A stretch of DNA of 64,000 nt from assembly GCA_963722815.1 (NCBI GenBank), contig CAVROM010000003.1, forward strand, positions 806,001 through 870,000. The letters run 5' to 3'. The position numbers and the translations under genes are program-made. A model generated the notes under the pieces. It saw only the letters and a program-made list of their open reading frames with translations. It ran no database searches and had not been told where the DNA came from. This document shows, piece by piece, positions 23,243-31,562 of this stretch. Position 1 is the stretch's first letter, and each line of letters begins with the position of its first letter. The stretch comes from DASQFQ01 sp963722815. Lineage in GTDB: Bacteria; Actinomycetota; Thermoleophilia; Solirubrobacterales; Solirubrobacteraceae.

Positions 23243-24805
23243 ATGGGGACCAAAGAGGAACTGAGCATCGAGGAGCTGGGCGCCGCTGTCTCATCGTCGG
23301 CGCTGACGCCGCTGCGCTTCCTGGAGCGCAGCGCACGCGTGTGGCGAGACCGGCCCGCCGTCGTCGACGGCAAGCAGACCTGGACCTACGCCGAGCACGA
23401 CGAGCGCGTGCGCCGCGCCGCGGCCGCGGTGCGCGACGAGCTGGACATCGGCGAGGGCGACCGCGTCGCGGTGCTGCTCCCCAACGTCCACTCGATGCTC
23501 GAGCTGCACTACGCCGTCCCCGGCGTCGGCGGCGTGCTGGTGCCGCTCAACACGCGTCTCGCGGACAAGGAGTACGACTACATCCTCGAGCACTGCGGCG
23601 CCAAGGTGCTCGTCGCCGATCGCGAGCTCGACACCGACCTCCGCGTCGTCTCGCTCGACGAGTACGAGGAGCTGGTCGAGGCCGCCGACCCGGTCGAGGC
23701 GCTCGAGCGCCCCGAGGACGAGCGCACGATGATCTCGATCAACTACACGTCCGGCACCACCGGCAAGCCCAAGGGCGTGATGACCAACCACCGCGGCGCC
23801 TACCTGCACGCGCTGGGCGTCATCGCCGAGGCGCGCCTCACCCCGCGCAGCAGCTACCTGTGGACGCTCCCCATGTTCCACTGCAACGGCTGGGCGTATC
23901 CCTGGGCCGTCACGGCCATGGGCGCCAAGCACGTCTGCCTCCCCAAGGTGGAGGCGAAGCCGATCTGGAACGCGCTCACCAAGGAGGGCATCACGCACCT
24001 CTGCGCCGCCCCCACGGTCCTCACCACGATCGTCGGCGCCGACGAGGCCGAGCAGCTCGACGAGCCCGCCCAGGTCTTCGTGGGCGGCGCGCCGCCGTCG
24101 CCCGCGCTGCTCAGCAAGGGCGCCAAGCTCAACCTCGACATCACCCACCTGTACGGGCTGACCGAGACCTACGGCCCGCTCGCGGTGTGCGCCTGGAACC
24201 CCGACTGGGACGAGCTCGACGACGACGAGCAGCAGAAGCTGCGCGCCCGCCAAGGCGTCGGCACCGTCGTCTCGGAGCGCCTGCGCGTGGTCGACGAGGA
24301 CATGAATGACGTCGCCGCCGACGGCGACACGCTCGGCGAGGTCGTGATGCGCGGCGACAACGTGATGATGGGCTACCTCGACGACGAGGAGTCGACGCGC
24401 GAGGCGTTCAAGGGCGGCTGGTTCCACTCCGGCGACCTCGGCGTCGTCCACGAGGACGGCTACGTCGAGCTGCGCGACCGCCTCAAGGACGTGATCATCT
24501 CCGGCGGCGAGAACATCGCCACGATCGAGGTCGAGCAGGCGCTGGCCGCCCACGACTCGGTCGTCGAGGCGGCGGTCGTCGCGGCGCCGCACGAGCGCTG
24601 GGGCGAGGTGCCGGTCGCGTTCGTCACGGTCTCCGGCGACGAGCCCGACGTCGAGGAGCTGCAGGAGTTCGCGCGCGAGCGGCTCGCGAAGTTCAAGGTG
24701 CCGAAGCGCATCATCTTCGTCGACGAGCTGCCCAAGACCGGCACCGGCAAGATCCAGAAGTTCGTCCTGCGCGAGCAGGCGGAGGAGGACGCCGAGAAGT
24801 CGTAG
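23243..24805 (+). CDS. Acyl-CoA synthetase (AMP-forming), medium/long chain
   Basis: A 520-aa ANL enzyme distinct from the one at 19767. It has SINYTSGTTGKPKGVMTNH, LPMFHCNGWAYPW, LYGLTETYGP, the HSGDLGVVHEDGYVELRDR hinge and the catalytic lysine in LPKTGTGKIQKF. The short build and FHCNGW motif place it in the fatty acyl-CoA synthetase branch that includes medium-chain and plant AAE-type ligases. It follows the GNAT gene after 31 nt on the same strand and probably closes the PHA island. Confidence 0.85.
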   Translation: MGTKEELSIEELGAAVSSSALTPLRFLERSARVWRDRPAVVDGKQTWTYAEHDERVRRAAAAVRDELDIGEGDRVAVLLPNVHSMLELHYAVPGVGGVLVPLNTRLADKEYDYILEHCGAKVLVADRELDTDLRVVSLDEYEELVEAADPVEALERPEDERTMISINYTSGTTGKPKGVMTNHRGAYLHALGVIAEARLTPRSSYLWTLPMFHCNGWAYPWAVTAMGAKHVCLPKVEAKPIWNALTKEGITHLCAAPTVLTTIVGADEAEQLDEPAQVFVGGAPPSPALLSKGAKLNLDITHLYGLTETYGPLAVCAWNPDWDELDDDEQQKLRARQGVGTVVSERLRVVDEDMNDVAADGDTLGEVVMRGDNVMMGYLDDEESTREAFKGGWFHSGDLGVVHEDGYVELRDRLKDVIISGGENIATIEVEQALAAHDSVVEAAVVAAPHERWGEVPVAFVTVSGDEPDVEELQEFARERLAKFKVPKRIIFVDELPKTGTGKIQKFVLREQAEEDAEKS

Positions 24806-24836
24806 CCGCGTGCGGCGGCATAGGATCGCCGCGGCC

Positions 24837-25799
24837 ATGATCGACCCCGAGGCCCGCTGGGCCCGATACGGCAAGCCCGACTACGCTGGCCTCCTGACGT
24901 TCGCCGGTGTCGTCTACACCGAGGAGCCCGCCGAGCTCGCGGGCTTCGACGTCGCCGTCGTCGGCGCGCCGATGGACGACCTCGTGTCGGACCGGCCGGG
25001 CACGCGGCTCGCGCCGCGCGCGATCCGGGGAGCGAGCTCGACCTCCGGGCCGCACCTCGAGGCCGGCGTCGACGCGTTCGCCGACCTGCGGGTCGTCGAC
25101 TTCGGCGATGCGCCCGTGATCCCCGCGGATCCGCGCGCCTCGCACGCCGCGATCGAGGCGACCGTCGGCGAGGTGCTCGCGGCCGGTGTCCTGCCGGTCG
25201 TCCTCGGCGGCGACCACTCGATCAGCGAGCCGTCGGTGCGCGCCTGCGCGCTGGCCCACGGCGGCCCGGTCGGCATGGTGCACTTCGACACGCACACCGA
25301 CACCGGCGCCGAGGTGTTCGGCGCCGAGTTCTCGCACGGCACGTTCATCCGCCGGCTCGTCGAGCAGGGTCACCTCGACGGCAGCCGCTACGCGCAGATC
25401 GGCCTGCGCGGCTACTGGCCGGGGCCCGAGGAGTTCGGCTGGCAGGCCGAGCACGGCATCACGAGCTTCTTCATGCACGACGTCCGCGACCTCGGCATCC
25501 GCGAGGTCGTGGCGCGCGCGATCGCCGCGGTTGGGCCGGGCCCCGTCTATCTGACCGTTGACGTCGACGTGCTCGACCCTGCATTCGTCCCCGGCACCGG
25601 AACGCCCGAGCCGGGCGGCATGACCGCGGTCGACCTGCTGCTCGCGGTGCGCACGGTGGCGGCCGAGCTCGAGCTGGTCGGCACCGACGTCGTCGAGGTC
25701 ATCCCTACGCGCATCGGCACCGACGACTACGCGGCGCTCGTCGCAGACCGCGTGGTGCGCGAGGCGCTCACTGGGATCGCGCTGCGCCGCAGGCGATAG
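24837..25799 (+). CDS. Ureohydrolase (agmatinase/guanidino-acid hydrolase family)
   Basis: A 320-aa arginase-fold hydrolase. The two-manganese site is visible in LGGDHSIS, HFDTHTDTG and VDVDVLDPAFVPGTGTPEPG. The canonical DAHxD appears as DTHTD but every metal ligand is kept. It releases urea from a guanidino compound such as agmatine, guanidinobutyrate or guanidinopropionate; the exact one is unknown. First gene of a probable five-gene operon with 11 nt to the next start; the context of an amidohydrolase and ring-cleaving enzymes suggests catabolism rather than polyamine synthesis. Confidence 0.8.
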   Translation: MIDPEARWARYGKPDYAGLLTFAGVVYTEEPAELAGFDVAVVGAPMDDLVSDRPGTRLAPRAIRGASSTSGPHLEAGVDAFADLRVVDFGDAPVIPADPRASHAAIEATVGEVLAAGVLPVVLGGDHSISEPSVRACALAHGGPVGMVHFDTHTDTGAEVFGAEFSHGTFIRRLVEQGHLDGSRYAQIGLRGYWPGPEEFGWQAEHGITSFFMHDVRDLGIREVVARAIAAVGPGPVYLTVDVDVLDPAFVPGTGTPEPGGMTAVDLLLAVRTVAAELELVGTDVVEVIPTRIGTDDYAALVADRVVREALTGIALRRRR

Positions 25800-25810
25800 G
25801 TTTTGCCGCG

Positions 25811-26749
25811 GTGTACGCCGCCGTCTTGCACGAGTACAACGAGGCGCCGCGGTACGAAGAGGTCGCCGACCCGTCGCCCGAGTCCGGGCAGGTGGTCGTC
25901 GAGGTCGGCGCCGCCGCGCTGCACCACCTCGACCTGTTCAAGGCGAGCGGCAACTTCTACCTCGAGCAGCCGCTGCCGTCGGTGGTCGGGACCGACGGCG
26001 TCGGGCTCGCCGGCGGCCGACGCGTCTACTTCGACTCGATCACGCCGCACGGCTCGATGGCGGAGCGTTCGAGCGCCGCGGAGGCGGAGGTGTTCGACGT
26101 CCCGGACGCGCTCGACGACCCCACGGCAGCGGCGATCGCCAACTCCGGCCTCGCCGGCTGGCTGGCGCTCTCGTGGCGCGCGGGCCTGCAGCCCGGCGAG
26201 ACGGTGGCCGTGCTCGGCGCCACCGGCCAGGTCGGCAGCGTCGCCGTGCAGGCCGCGAAGATCTTGGGCGCCGGCCGCGTGATCGCGGTCTCGCGTGCGG
26301 GGGAGCGCCTCGACCGGATGCTCGAGCGCGGCGCCGACGCGGTCGTCGACGTCGAGGGCGACGACCTCACCGAGCGCATCCGCGAGGCGGCGGGCGGCGA
26401 CGTCGACGTGACGATCGACAGCCTGTGGGGCGAGCCCGCCGTCGCCGCCATGGGCGCCGCCGCGCGCTTCGGGCGCCACGTCCAGGTCGGCCAGCTCGCC
26501 GGCCCCAGCCTCGACCTCTCCGCCCCCGCGATCCGCTCGAAGTCGCTCGACGTACGCGGCTTCATGGGCCTGCACCCCGGCCACGAGATCCGCGCCGAGG
26601 CCTACACGCGGCTCGGCGAGCACGTTGCCCGCGGCGACATCGTCATCGACTTCGAGCGCATCGCGCTCGCCGACGTCGCGAGCGCCTGGGAGCGTCAGCG
26701 CAGCGGCGCGGGCGCGAAGCTGGTCCTCATCCCGAAAGGAGACACATGA
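25811..26749 (+). CDS. MDR-family quinone oxidoreductase-like dehydrogenase
   Basis: A 312-aa medium-chain dehydrogenase/reductase with GTG start. The cofactor motif GATGQVGSVAVQAAK indicates NADP(H). The usual catalytic-zinc cysteine near residue 38 is absent (the stretch reads AAALHHLDLFKASG) and no structural-zinc cysteines are seen, pointing to the zinc-independent quinone-oxidoreductase/enoyl-reductase branch. The stop overlaps the amidohydrolase ATG by 4 nt. Confidence 0.78.
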   Translation: MYAAVLHEYNEAPRYEEVADPSPESGQVVVEVGAAALHHLDLFKASGNFYLEQPLPSVVGTDGVGLAGGRRVYFDSITPHGSMAERSSAAEAEVFDVPDALDDPTAAAIANSGLAGWLALSWRAGLQPGETVAVLGATGQVGSVAVQAAKILGAGRVIAVSRAGERLDRMLERGADAVVDVEGDDLTERIREAAGGDVDVTIDSLWGEPAVAAMGAAARFGRHVQVGQLAGPSLDLSAPAIRSKSLDVRGFMGLHPGHEIRAEAYTRLGEHVARGDIVIDFERIALADVASAWERQRSGAGAKLVLIPKGDT

Positions 26750-28140
26750 GCAGCGTCGTCCTCCGCGGAGGCACCGTTCTGACCATGAACGACGCCCACG
26801 ACATCCTGCACGGGGCGGACGTCCTCGTCGTCGACGACAAGATCGCCGGCGTCGGCCCCGGGCTCGAGGCGCCGGAGGGCGCGGAGGAGATCGACGCCTC
26901 CGACGGCATCGTCATGCCGGGCATGATCGACACCCACCGGCACATGTGGCAGACCGCGCTGCGCGGCTACGGCGCCGACTGGACGCTGGCCCAGTACTTC
27001 GTCTTCTTCTACCTCGAGTGGGGCAAGATCTTCCGCCCGCAGGACATCGCGGCGGGCAACCTGCTGTCGGCGCTCGAGTCCCTGGAGGCCGGCGTCACCA
27101 CGACCGTCGACTGGTCGCACGGGCTCCAGACCGTCGATCACGCCGACGCCGCCGTCGACGCGCTGCAGTCGGTCCCCGGCCGCTTCGTGCTCGCCTACGG
27201 GAACATCCAGCAGGGGCCGTGGGAGTGGTCGGCGTCGAAGGACTTCCGGTCGTTCGTGGAGCGGCGCTTCGGGAGCGGCGACGACATGCTCGGCTTCCAG
27301 ATGGCGTTCGACGTCACCGGCGACCCCGAGTTCCCGGAGAAGGCGGCGTTCGAGGTCGCGCGCGAGCTCGGCGTGCCGGTCACCACGCACGCGGGCGTGT
27401 GGGGCGCGACCAACGACGACGGCATCAGGCTCATGCACGACCACGGCTTCATGGAGCCGGGCCACATCTACGTCCACGCGGCGACGCTGACCGAGGACTC
27501 CTACAACCGCATCGCCGCGTCCGGCGGCTCGGTGTCGGTGTCGACCGAGAGCGAGCAGAGCGCCGGGCAGGGGTACCCGCCGACGTTCCAGCTGCGCAAG
27601 CACGACATCCCCGTGTCGCTGTCGATGGACACGAGCGTGTGGTGGAGCGGTGACCTGTTCTGCGCGATGCGCTCGACGCTCGGCGCCGACCGCTCGCGCG
27701 AGCACCTCGAGGCGCACGCGAAGCAGGAGACGGTGACCAACCACCACCTGCGCGCCGAGCAGGTCGTCGACTGGGCGACCCGCGGCGGCTCGAAGGCGCT
27801 CGGCATGGACGACAAGCTCGGGTCCTTGGAGGAGGGCAAGAAGGCCGATGTCGTGCTCGTCAAGAACGAGCATTCGCCGGTCATGTTCCCGGTGCTGCAC
27901 CCGTACGGCCACGTCGCCTTCCAGGCCCAGCGCGGCGACGTCCACACCGTGATCGTCGACGGCCGCGTCGTGAAGCGCGACGGCCGGCTCGTCGACGTGG
28001 ATCTGGCGGCGGCGCGGCGGGCGATCGACGAGACCGTCGAGTTCGCCCAGCGCGAGATCGGCGACAGGTGGGTCGAGGGCATGCACCCCGAGATCCCCGA
28101 GACCCGGATCCTCCACAACCCGTACCAGTACACGCGATGA
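26746..28140 (+). CDS. Amidohydrolase, TRZ/ATZ chlorohydrolase-deaminase type
   Basis: A 464-aa metal-dependent hydrolase of the subtype with a single metal. It shows PGMIDTHRHMWQT (HxH), VTTHAGVWG and YVHAATLTED histidines and the metal-site aspartate in SLSMDTSVWW. Relatives deaminate or dechlorinate heterocycles (8-oxoguanine, N-substituted triazines, S-adenosylhomocysteine). A strong SD (GAAAGGAG) precedes the ATG. Its stop overlaps the dioxygenase start (ATGA at 28137-28140). Substrate is unknown; the neighbours suggest a nitrogen-bearing ring compound. Confidence 0.8.
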   Translation: MSSVVLRGGTVLTMNDAHDILHGADVLVVDDKIAGVGPGLEAPEGAEEIDASDGIVMPGMIDTHRHMWQTALRGYGADWTLAQYFVFFYLEWGKIFRPQDIAAGNLLSALESLEAGVTTTVDWSHGLQTVDHADAAVDALQSVPGRFVLAYGNIQQGPWEWSASKDFRSFVERRFGSGDDMLGFQMAFDVTGDPEFPEKAAFEVARELGVPVTTHAGVWGATNDDGIRLMHDHGFMEPGHIYVHAATLTEDSYNRIAASGGSVSVSTESEQSAGQGYPPTFQLRKHDIPVSLSMDTSVWWSGDLFCAMRSTLGADRSREHLEAHAKQETVTNHHLRAEQVVDWATRGGSKALGMDDKLGSLEEGKKADVVLVKNEHSPVMFPVLHPYGHVAFQAQRGDVHTVIVDGRVVKRDGRLVDVDLAAARRAIDETVEFAQREIGDRWVEGMHPEIPETRILHNPYQYTR

Positions 28141-28905
28141 CCGAGCGCCTCGATGCGATCGTCGCCGATGCGGTGGCTGCGCTGCACGGGGTGCTCGAGA
28201 AGCCATCAGGTGACCGAGTCCGAGTGGCACGCTGCGCTGCGCTTTCTCACCGACATCGGGCGCGCGGACGAGTTCATCCTCCTCTCCGACGTGACCCGGA
28301 CGTCGGTGCTCGTCGACGGGATGTCGCACACCGACGACGACGGTGCGACGGCGAGCGACGTCGAGGGCCCGCTGTACGTCGACGACCCGCCGTGGCGGGA
28401 GAAGCCGGTCCGCGTCTACGACGACTACGAGGGGATGGGCGACGCCGACGTGCTGTTCGTCCGCGGGTCGGTCCGGTCGGTCGACGCGACGCCGCTGCCC
28501 GACGCGGTCATCGACATCTGGCAGACCGGGCCTTCAGGGGGCTACGACATCTGGGACGAGCGCCAGCCCGAGTTCAACTTCCGCGGGCGCTGGAAGGTCG
28601 AGTCGCATGACGGGGCCTACGAATTCCAGACGATGCTGCCGAAGCCCTACACCGTGCCGACCGAGGGCCCGGTGGGGCGGTATCTGGAGGCGGTCGGCCA
28701 GCACCCGTGGCGGCCGGCGCACATCCACTTCAAAGTCGACGCCCCGGGCCACGAGCCGCTGGTCACGCAGGTGTTCTTCCCGGACGACCCCTACCTCGAG
28801 AACGACACCATCGGCGCGGTCAAGCCGGCTTTGGTCCGGCCGGTCGAGCCCGAGGGCGACCACCTGGTCTGCCCGTTCGACATCGTCCTGCGGCCGGCGG
28901 CGTGA
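28137..28905 (+). pseudogene. Intradiol ring-cleavage dioxygenase with +1 frameshift
   Basis: The protein starts MTERLDAIVADAVAALHGVLEK at 28137, then an extra C around 28203 shifts the frame; removing it continues as HQVTESEWHAALRFLTDIGR through the full enzyme, ~255 aa. That is the length and N-terminus of catechol/hydroxyquinol 1,2-dioxygenases. Non-heme iron ligands are seen in GGYDIWDE, KPYTVPTE and WRPAHIHFKV. It splits an ortho-diol ring between the hydroxyls. Either a real mutation or a sequence error; the rest of the gene shows no decay. Its stop overlaps the FAH-family start by 4 nt. Confidence 0.8.
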
Positions 28906-29729
28906 GCCGCTTCGCGAGCTGCGTCGTGGGCGAGCGCCGCTTTGCGGCGCTGGTCGAGGGCGATGCGGTTCGGCCGCTCGCGGGGGTGGAGGAGCTCGGC
29001 GCCGCCACGCCGATCGACGTCCTCGCCGATTCACCGCTCACCGACGAGACGATCCCGCTCACCGACGTCAGACTCCGCCCCGTCATCCCCACCCCCGGCA
29101 AGATCCTCTGCGTCGGGCTGAACTACCGCGCGCACGTGGAGGAGGGTGTCTACGAGGTGCCCGACTACCCGGTCCTGTTCCCGAAGTTCGCCGACGCGCT
29201 GGTCGGCCCGGGCGAGCCGGTGCTGGTGCCGCCGGAGTCCGAGGCGGTCGACTACGAGGGCGAGCTGGCGCTGGTCATCGGCCGCACGGTGCGGCGCGTC
29301 TCGGGCGACGAGGCGCTGGCCGCCGTCGCCGGCTACACGGTCGCCAACGACGTGACGATGCGCGACTACCAGTACAAGACCCACCAGTGGCTGGTCGGGA
29401 AGACGTGGGCGAACTCGACCCCGCTCGGCCCGTACCTCGTGACCCCCGACGAGGTCGGCGACCCCCACGCGCTCGACATCTCGCTCACGCTCAACGGCGA
29501 GACGATGCAGTCCTCCAACACCTCGCGCTTCATCTTCGACATCCCGACCCTGATCGGAACCATCTCCGAGTTCATCCCGCTGAACCCCGGCGACGTCGTC
29601 CTCACGGGCACGCCGGAGGGAGTCGGCTTCCGCCGCGACCCGAAGGTGTTGCTTCGCGACGGCGACGCGATGGTCGTCGAGGTCCAGAAGGTCGGCCGCC
29701 TCGAGAGCCCGGTCCGCGCCGAGCGCTAG
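28902..29729 (+). CDS. Fumarylacetoacetate hydrolase (FAH) family enzyme
   Basis: A 275-aa FAH-superfamily protein from GTG 28902. Core motifs are KILCVGLNYRAHVEE, the metal-binding DYEGELALVIG (the ExE pair), NDVTMRDYQ and the terminal VVLTGTPEGVGF. Members hydrolyse, decarboxylate or isomerise ring-fission products such as fumarylpyruvate or oxopentenoates. Placed directly after the intradiol dioxygenase it probably processes the cleavage product. Last gene of the operon; it faces the MarR gene with 9 bp between stops. Confidence 0.82.
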   Translation: MSRFASCVVGERRFAALVEGDAVRPLAGVEELGAATPIDVLADSPLTDETIPLTDVRLRPVIPTPGKILCVGLNYRAHVEEGVYEVPDYPVLFPKFADALVGPGEPVLVPPESEAVDYEGELALVIGRTVRRVSGDEALAAVAGYTVANDVTMRDYQYKTHQWLVGKTWANSTPLGPYLVTPDEVGDPHALDISLTLNGETMQSSNTSRFIFDIPTLIGTISEFIPLNPGDVVLTGTPEGVGFRRDPKVLLRDGDAMVVEVQKVGRLESPVRAER

Positions 29730-29738
29730 CCCCGAGGG

Positions 29739-30239
29739 TCAACCGTCGTGGGGGCCGAGCTCCAAGGAGTCGGCGGTGTCGGCAGCGCGTGATGCGCCGA
29801 AGACGTCGCTCTGCCACAGGGCCTTGAGTGTCCGCTTGAGCTCGCTTCGCTGGCCCGGCGCGAGCGTCGACTCGAGCTCCCGTTCGGTTGCCGCCGCGGC
29901 GTCGAACAGCGCCTCGACCAGCGCGTGCCCGCGCGCGGTCAGCTCGACCAGTCGCGCGCGGCTGTCGCGCGGGTCGGGGCGGAGCTCGACGTAGCCGAGG
30001 CGCTCGAGGTCGCGCAGCACGTGGTTGACGGCCTGCTTGCTGGTACCGGCGCGTTCGGCGATGACCGACGGGCGCTGGCCGTCGGGGCCCGGCCATTGGA
30101 GCACGGGCCAGTGAGCGAGGCGGATGTCGTCGAAGCCGGCTGCGCTGACCCGGCGAAGCATCTCGGGATACGTCTGCTGCCAGAGCAGGCGGAAGAGAGC
30201 GGGGAGCCGAGGAGGCGCCGAGCTCATCTCGGCGGGCAT
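29739..30239 (-). CDS. MarR-family transcriptional regulator
   Basis: A 166-aa winged-helix repressor. The recognition region is VIAERAGTSKQAVNHVLRDL with the wing RLGYVELRPDPRDSRARLVELT, both typical of MarR. It lies convergent to the catabolic operon and divergent from the SnoaL-like gene, so it may control either; MarR proteins commonly respond to aromatic acids. The 56-bp divergent gap holds repeated ATGGTA motifs (30249, 30264). Confidence 0.82.
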   Translation of the reverse strand: MPAEMSSAPPRLPALFRLLWQQTYPEMLRRVSAAGFDDIRLAHWPVLQWPGPDGQRPSVIAERAGTSKQAVNHVLRDLERLGYVELRPDPRDSRARLVELTARGHALVEALFDAAAATERELESTLAPGQRSELKRTLKALWQSDVFGASRAADTADSLELGPHDG

Positions 30240-30295
30240 AGTAAAAACATGGTACGGTCGGAGATGGTAAAGGAACTGTACTACCGGGAGGGGTC
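30240..30295. promoter_or_regulatory. Divergent promoter with ATGGTA repeats beside MarR gene
   Basis: This unusually AT-rich stretch separates the MarR start (30239) from the SnoaL-like GTG (30296). ATGGTA occurs at 30249-30254 and 30264-30269, 15 nt apart, and a partial inverse (CTACC) at 30281. It is the likely operator of the MarR protein. GGGAGGGG at 30286-30293 is the ribosome site of the plus-strand gene. Confidence 0.4.
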
Positions 30296-30709
30296 GTGCA
30301 CGCCGCGGACATGGACCGGCTCATCGAGCAGCACCTCGCCGCGGAGGTCGCCGGCGACCCCGACGGCTCGGTGGCCGTGTACACCGATGACGTCGAGCAC
30401 GACGTGGTCGGCGCGCCGCACGGGCCGCTCACGGGCCGTCACGCCGCCCGTGGCTTCTACGAGCAGCTCACGCGCGAGGTCGACACCGAGTCGATGACCC
30501 CGACGCGCACCTACCACGGCCCGGACTTCTGCGTGACCGAGCACCAATGGACCGGCACCGTGCGGGGCACGTTCCTCGGCATCCCGGGTCATGGGCGCCG
30601 CGTCTCGTTGCGGATGCTCCACCTGTGGGAGTTCTCCGACGGGCGCATCAGCCGCGAGAACCTGTGGCTCGACGGTGGCTCGGCCGCCGCGCAGCTCAGC
30701 GCGCCATGA
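30296..30709 (+). CDS. SnoaL/NTF2-like ketosteroid-isomerase-fold protein
   Basis: A 137-aa protein with the SnoaL-like cone fold: a helical start (DMDRLIEQHLAAEVAGDPDG), YTDDVEHDVVG, and the final strands RMLHLWEFSDGRISRENLWLDGG, which are highly characteristic. Such proteins are isomerases, cyclases, hydratases or simple small-molecule binders; catalysis cannot be assigned. GTG start with a good SD. Its stop overlaps the cupin gene ATG by 4 nt, so both form a two-gene operon divergent from MarR. Confidence 0.72.
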   Translation: MHAADMDRLIEQHLAAEVAGDPDGSVAVYTDDVEHDVVGAPHGPLTGRHAARGFYEQLTREVDTESMTPTRTYHGPDFCVTEHQWTGTVRGTFLGIPGHGRRVSLRMLHLWEFSDGRISRENLWLDGGSAAAQLSAP

Positions 30710-31218
30710 CCCGCACGCTCGTCTGGCCTGACGGGACGATCTACACGATCGTCCGCTCCAGCCACGAGACGGCGGGCGCCGAGCTCGAGATGGAATGGTC
30801 GCTTCCCGCCCGCGGCTGGGCGCCCCAGCCCCACGTGCATCCGAGCCTCACGGAGGAGTACCAGGTCCTGGAAGGGTCGTTGGATCTCCTCATCGGCCGC
30901 GAGTGGCATCGGCTGCGGCCGGGCGACCATGCGACGGTGCCGCCCGGGACCGTCCACACCTTCCGCGTCGGATCCGACCCCGCGCGCGTCCGCAACGTGC
31001 ACCGACCGGCGCGCGACTTCGAGCCCTACATCCAAAGGCTGTGCAGGACGGCGAACGAGCGCAGCCTCGGCGATCTCCGCGGCCTCCGCGCGCTCCTCTA
31101 CATCGCCATGCTCGTCGACGAGTACCCGCAGCACTCGCGAGCGGCAGGGCGCGTGCTGAACGCCGCCGCGTCCCGCACCGCCGCGCTGGCGCGGCTGCTG
31201 CGCCTCAGGCCTGCCTAA
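30706..31218 (+). CDS. Cupin-domain protein
   Basis: A 170-aa protein with one cupin beta-barrel in residues ~20-100. Metal-type motif 1 reads PHVHPSLTEEYQVLEGSLDLLIG and motif 2 PPGTVHTFRVG. The C-terminal ~70 residues are helical, including DLRGLRALLYIAMLVDEYP, and not recognised. The role is unknown; the coupling to the SnoaL-like gene and divergence from MarR suggest small-molecule modification or sensing. Confidence 0.75.
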   Translation: MTRTLVWPDGTIYTIVRSSHETAGAELEMEWSLPARGWAPQPHVHPSLTEEYQVLEGSLDLLIGREWHRLRPGDHATVPPGTVHTFRVGSDPARVRNVHRPARDFEPYIQRLCRTANERSLGDLRGLRALLYIAMLVDEYPQHSRAAGRVLNAAASRTAALARLLRLRPA

Positions 31219-31291
31219 GGGTCACCGCCACTGGACCGGAGTGCTGCCTGCGGCGTAGGGTCGGTGCACGTTCTCATCTCAGGAGGTCGTG

Positions 31292-31462
31292 ATGGCCGGC
31301 TCGGATGGCAAGCGGACGGGCGTTGTTGGCAGGTTGCGCGACAGGCGCGAGAGTCGCCGTCAGCGACGCGCGGAGAAGGCGCGCATCAGGGGCGAGACCA
31401 AGCGCGAGATGGAGCGCAGGGAGCCGGGCCGCAAGGACGGATCGCCGCGCGGTTCGTTCTAG
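31292..31462 (+). CDS. Small, highly basic protein of unknown function
   Basis: A 56-aa frame (MAGSDGKRTGVVGRLRDRRE...) whose ATG is preceded by an excellent ribosome site, AGGAGGT at 31281-31287. Nearly half of its residues are Arg, Lys or Glu, and the middle is likely one charged helix; no cysteine, signal peptide or membrane segment. Composition suggests nucleic-acid or ribosome binding, but no family is recognised. It stands alone between the cupin and NUDIX genes. Confidence 0.55.
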   Translation: MAGSDGKRTGVVGRLRDRRESRRQRRAEKARIRGETKREMERREPGRKDGSPRGSF

Positions 31463-31562
31463 GGCTGCGCGACCAACGGGCCGCTGAGCGGTCGCGTGCT
31501 GGCGAAAGTGAGGGCTTCTCGGCTGCGCGGCCAACGACGACGATGTGCCTCATCCTCTGCCG

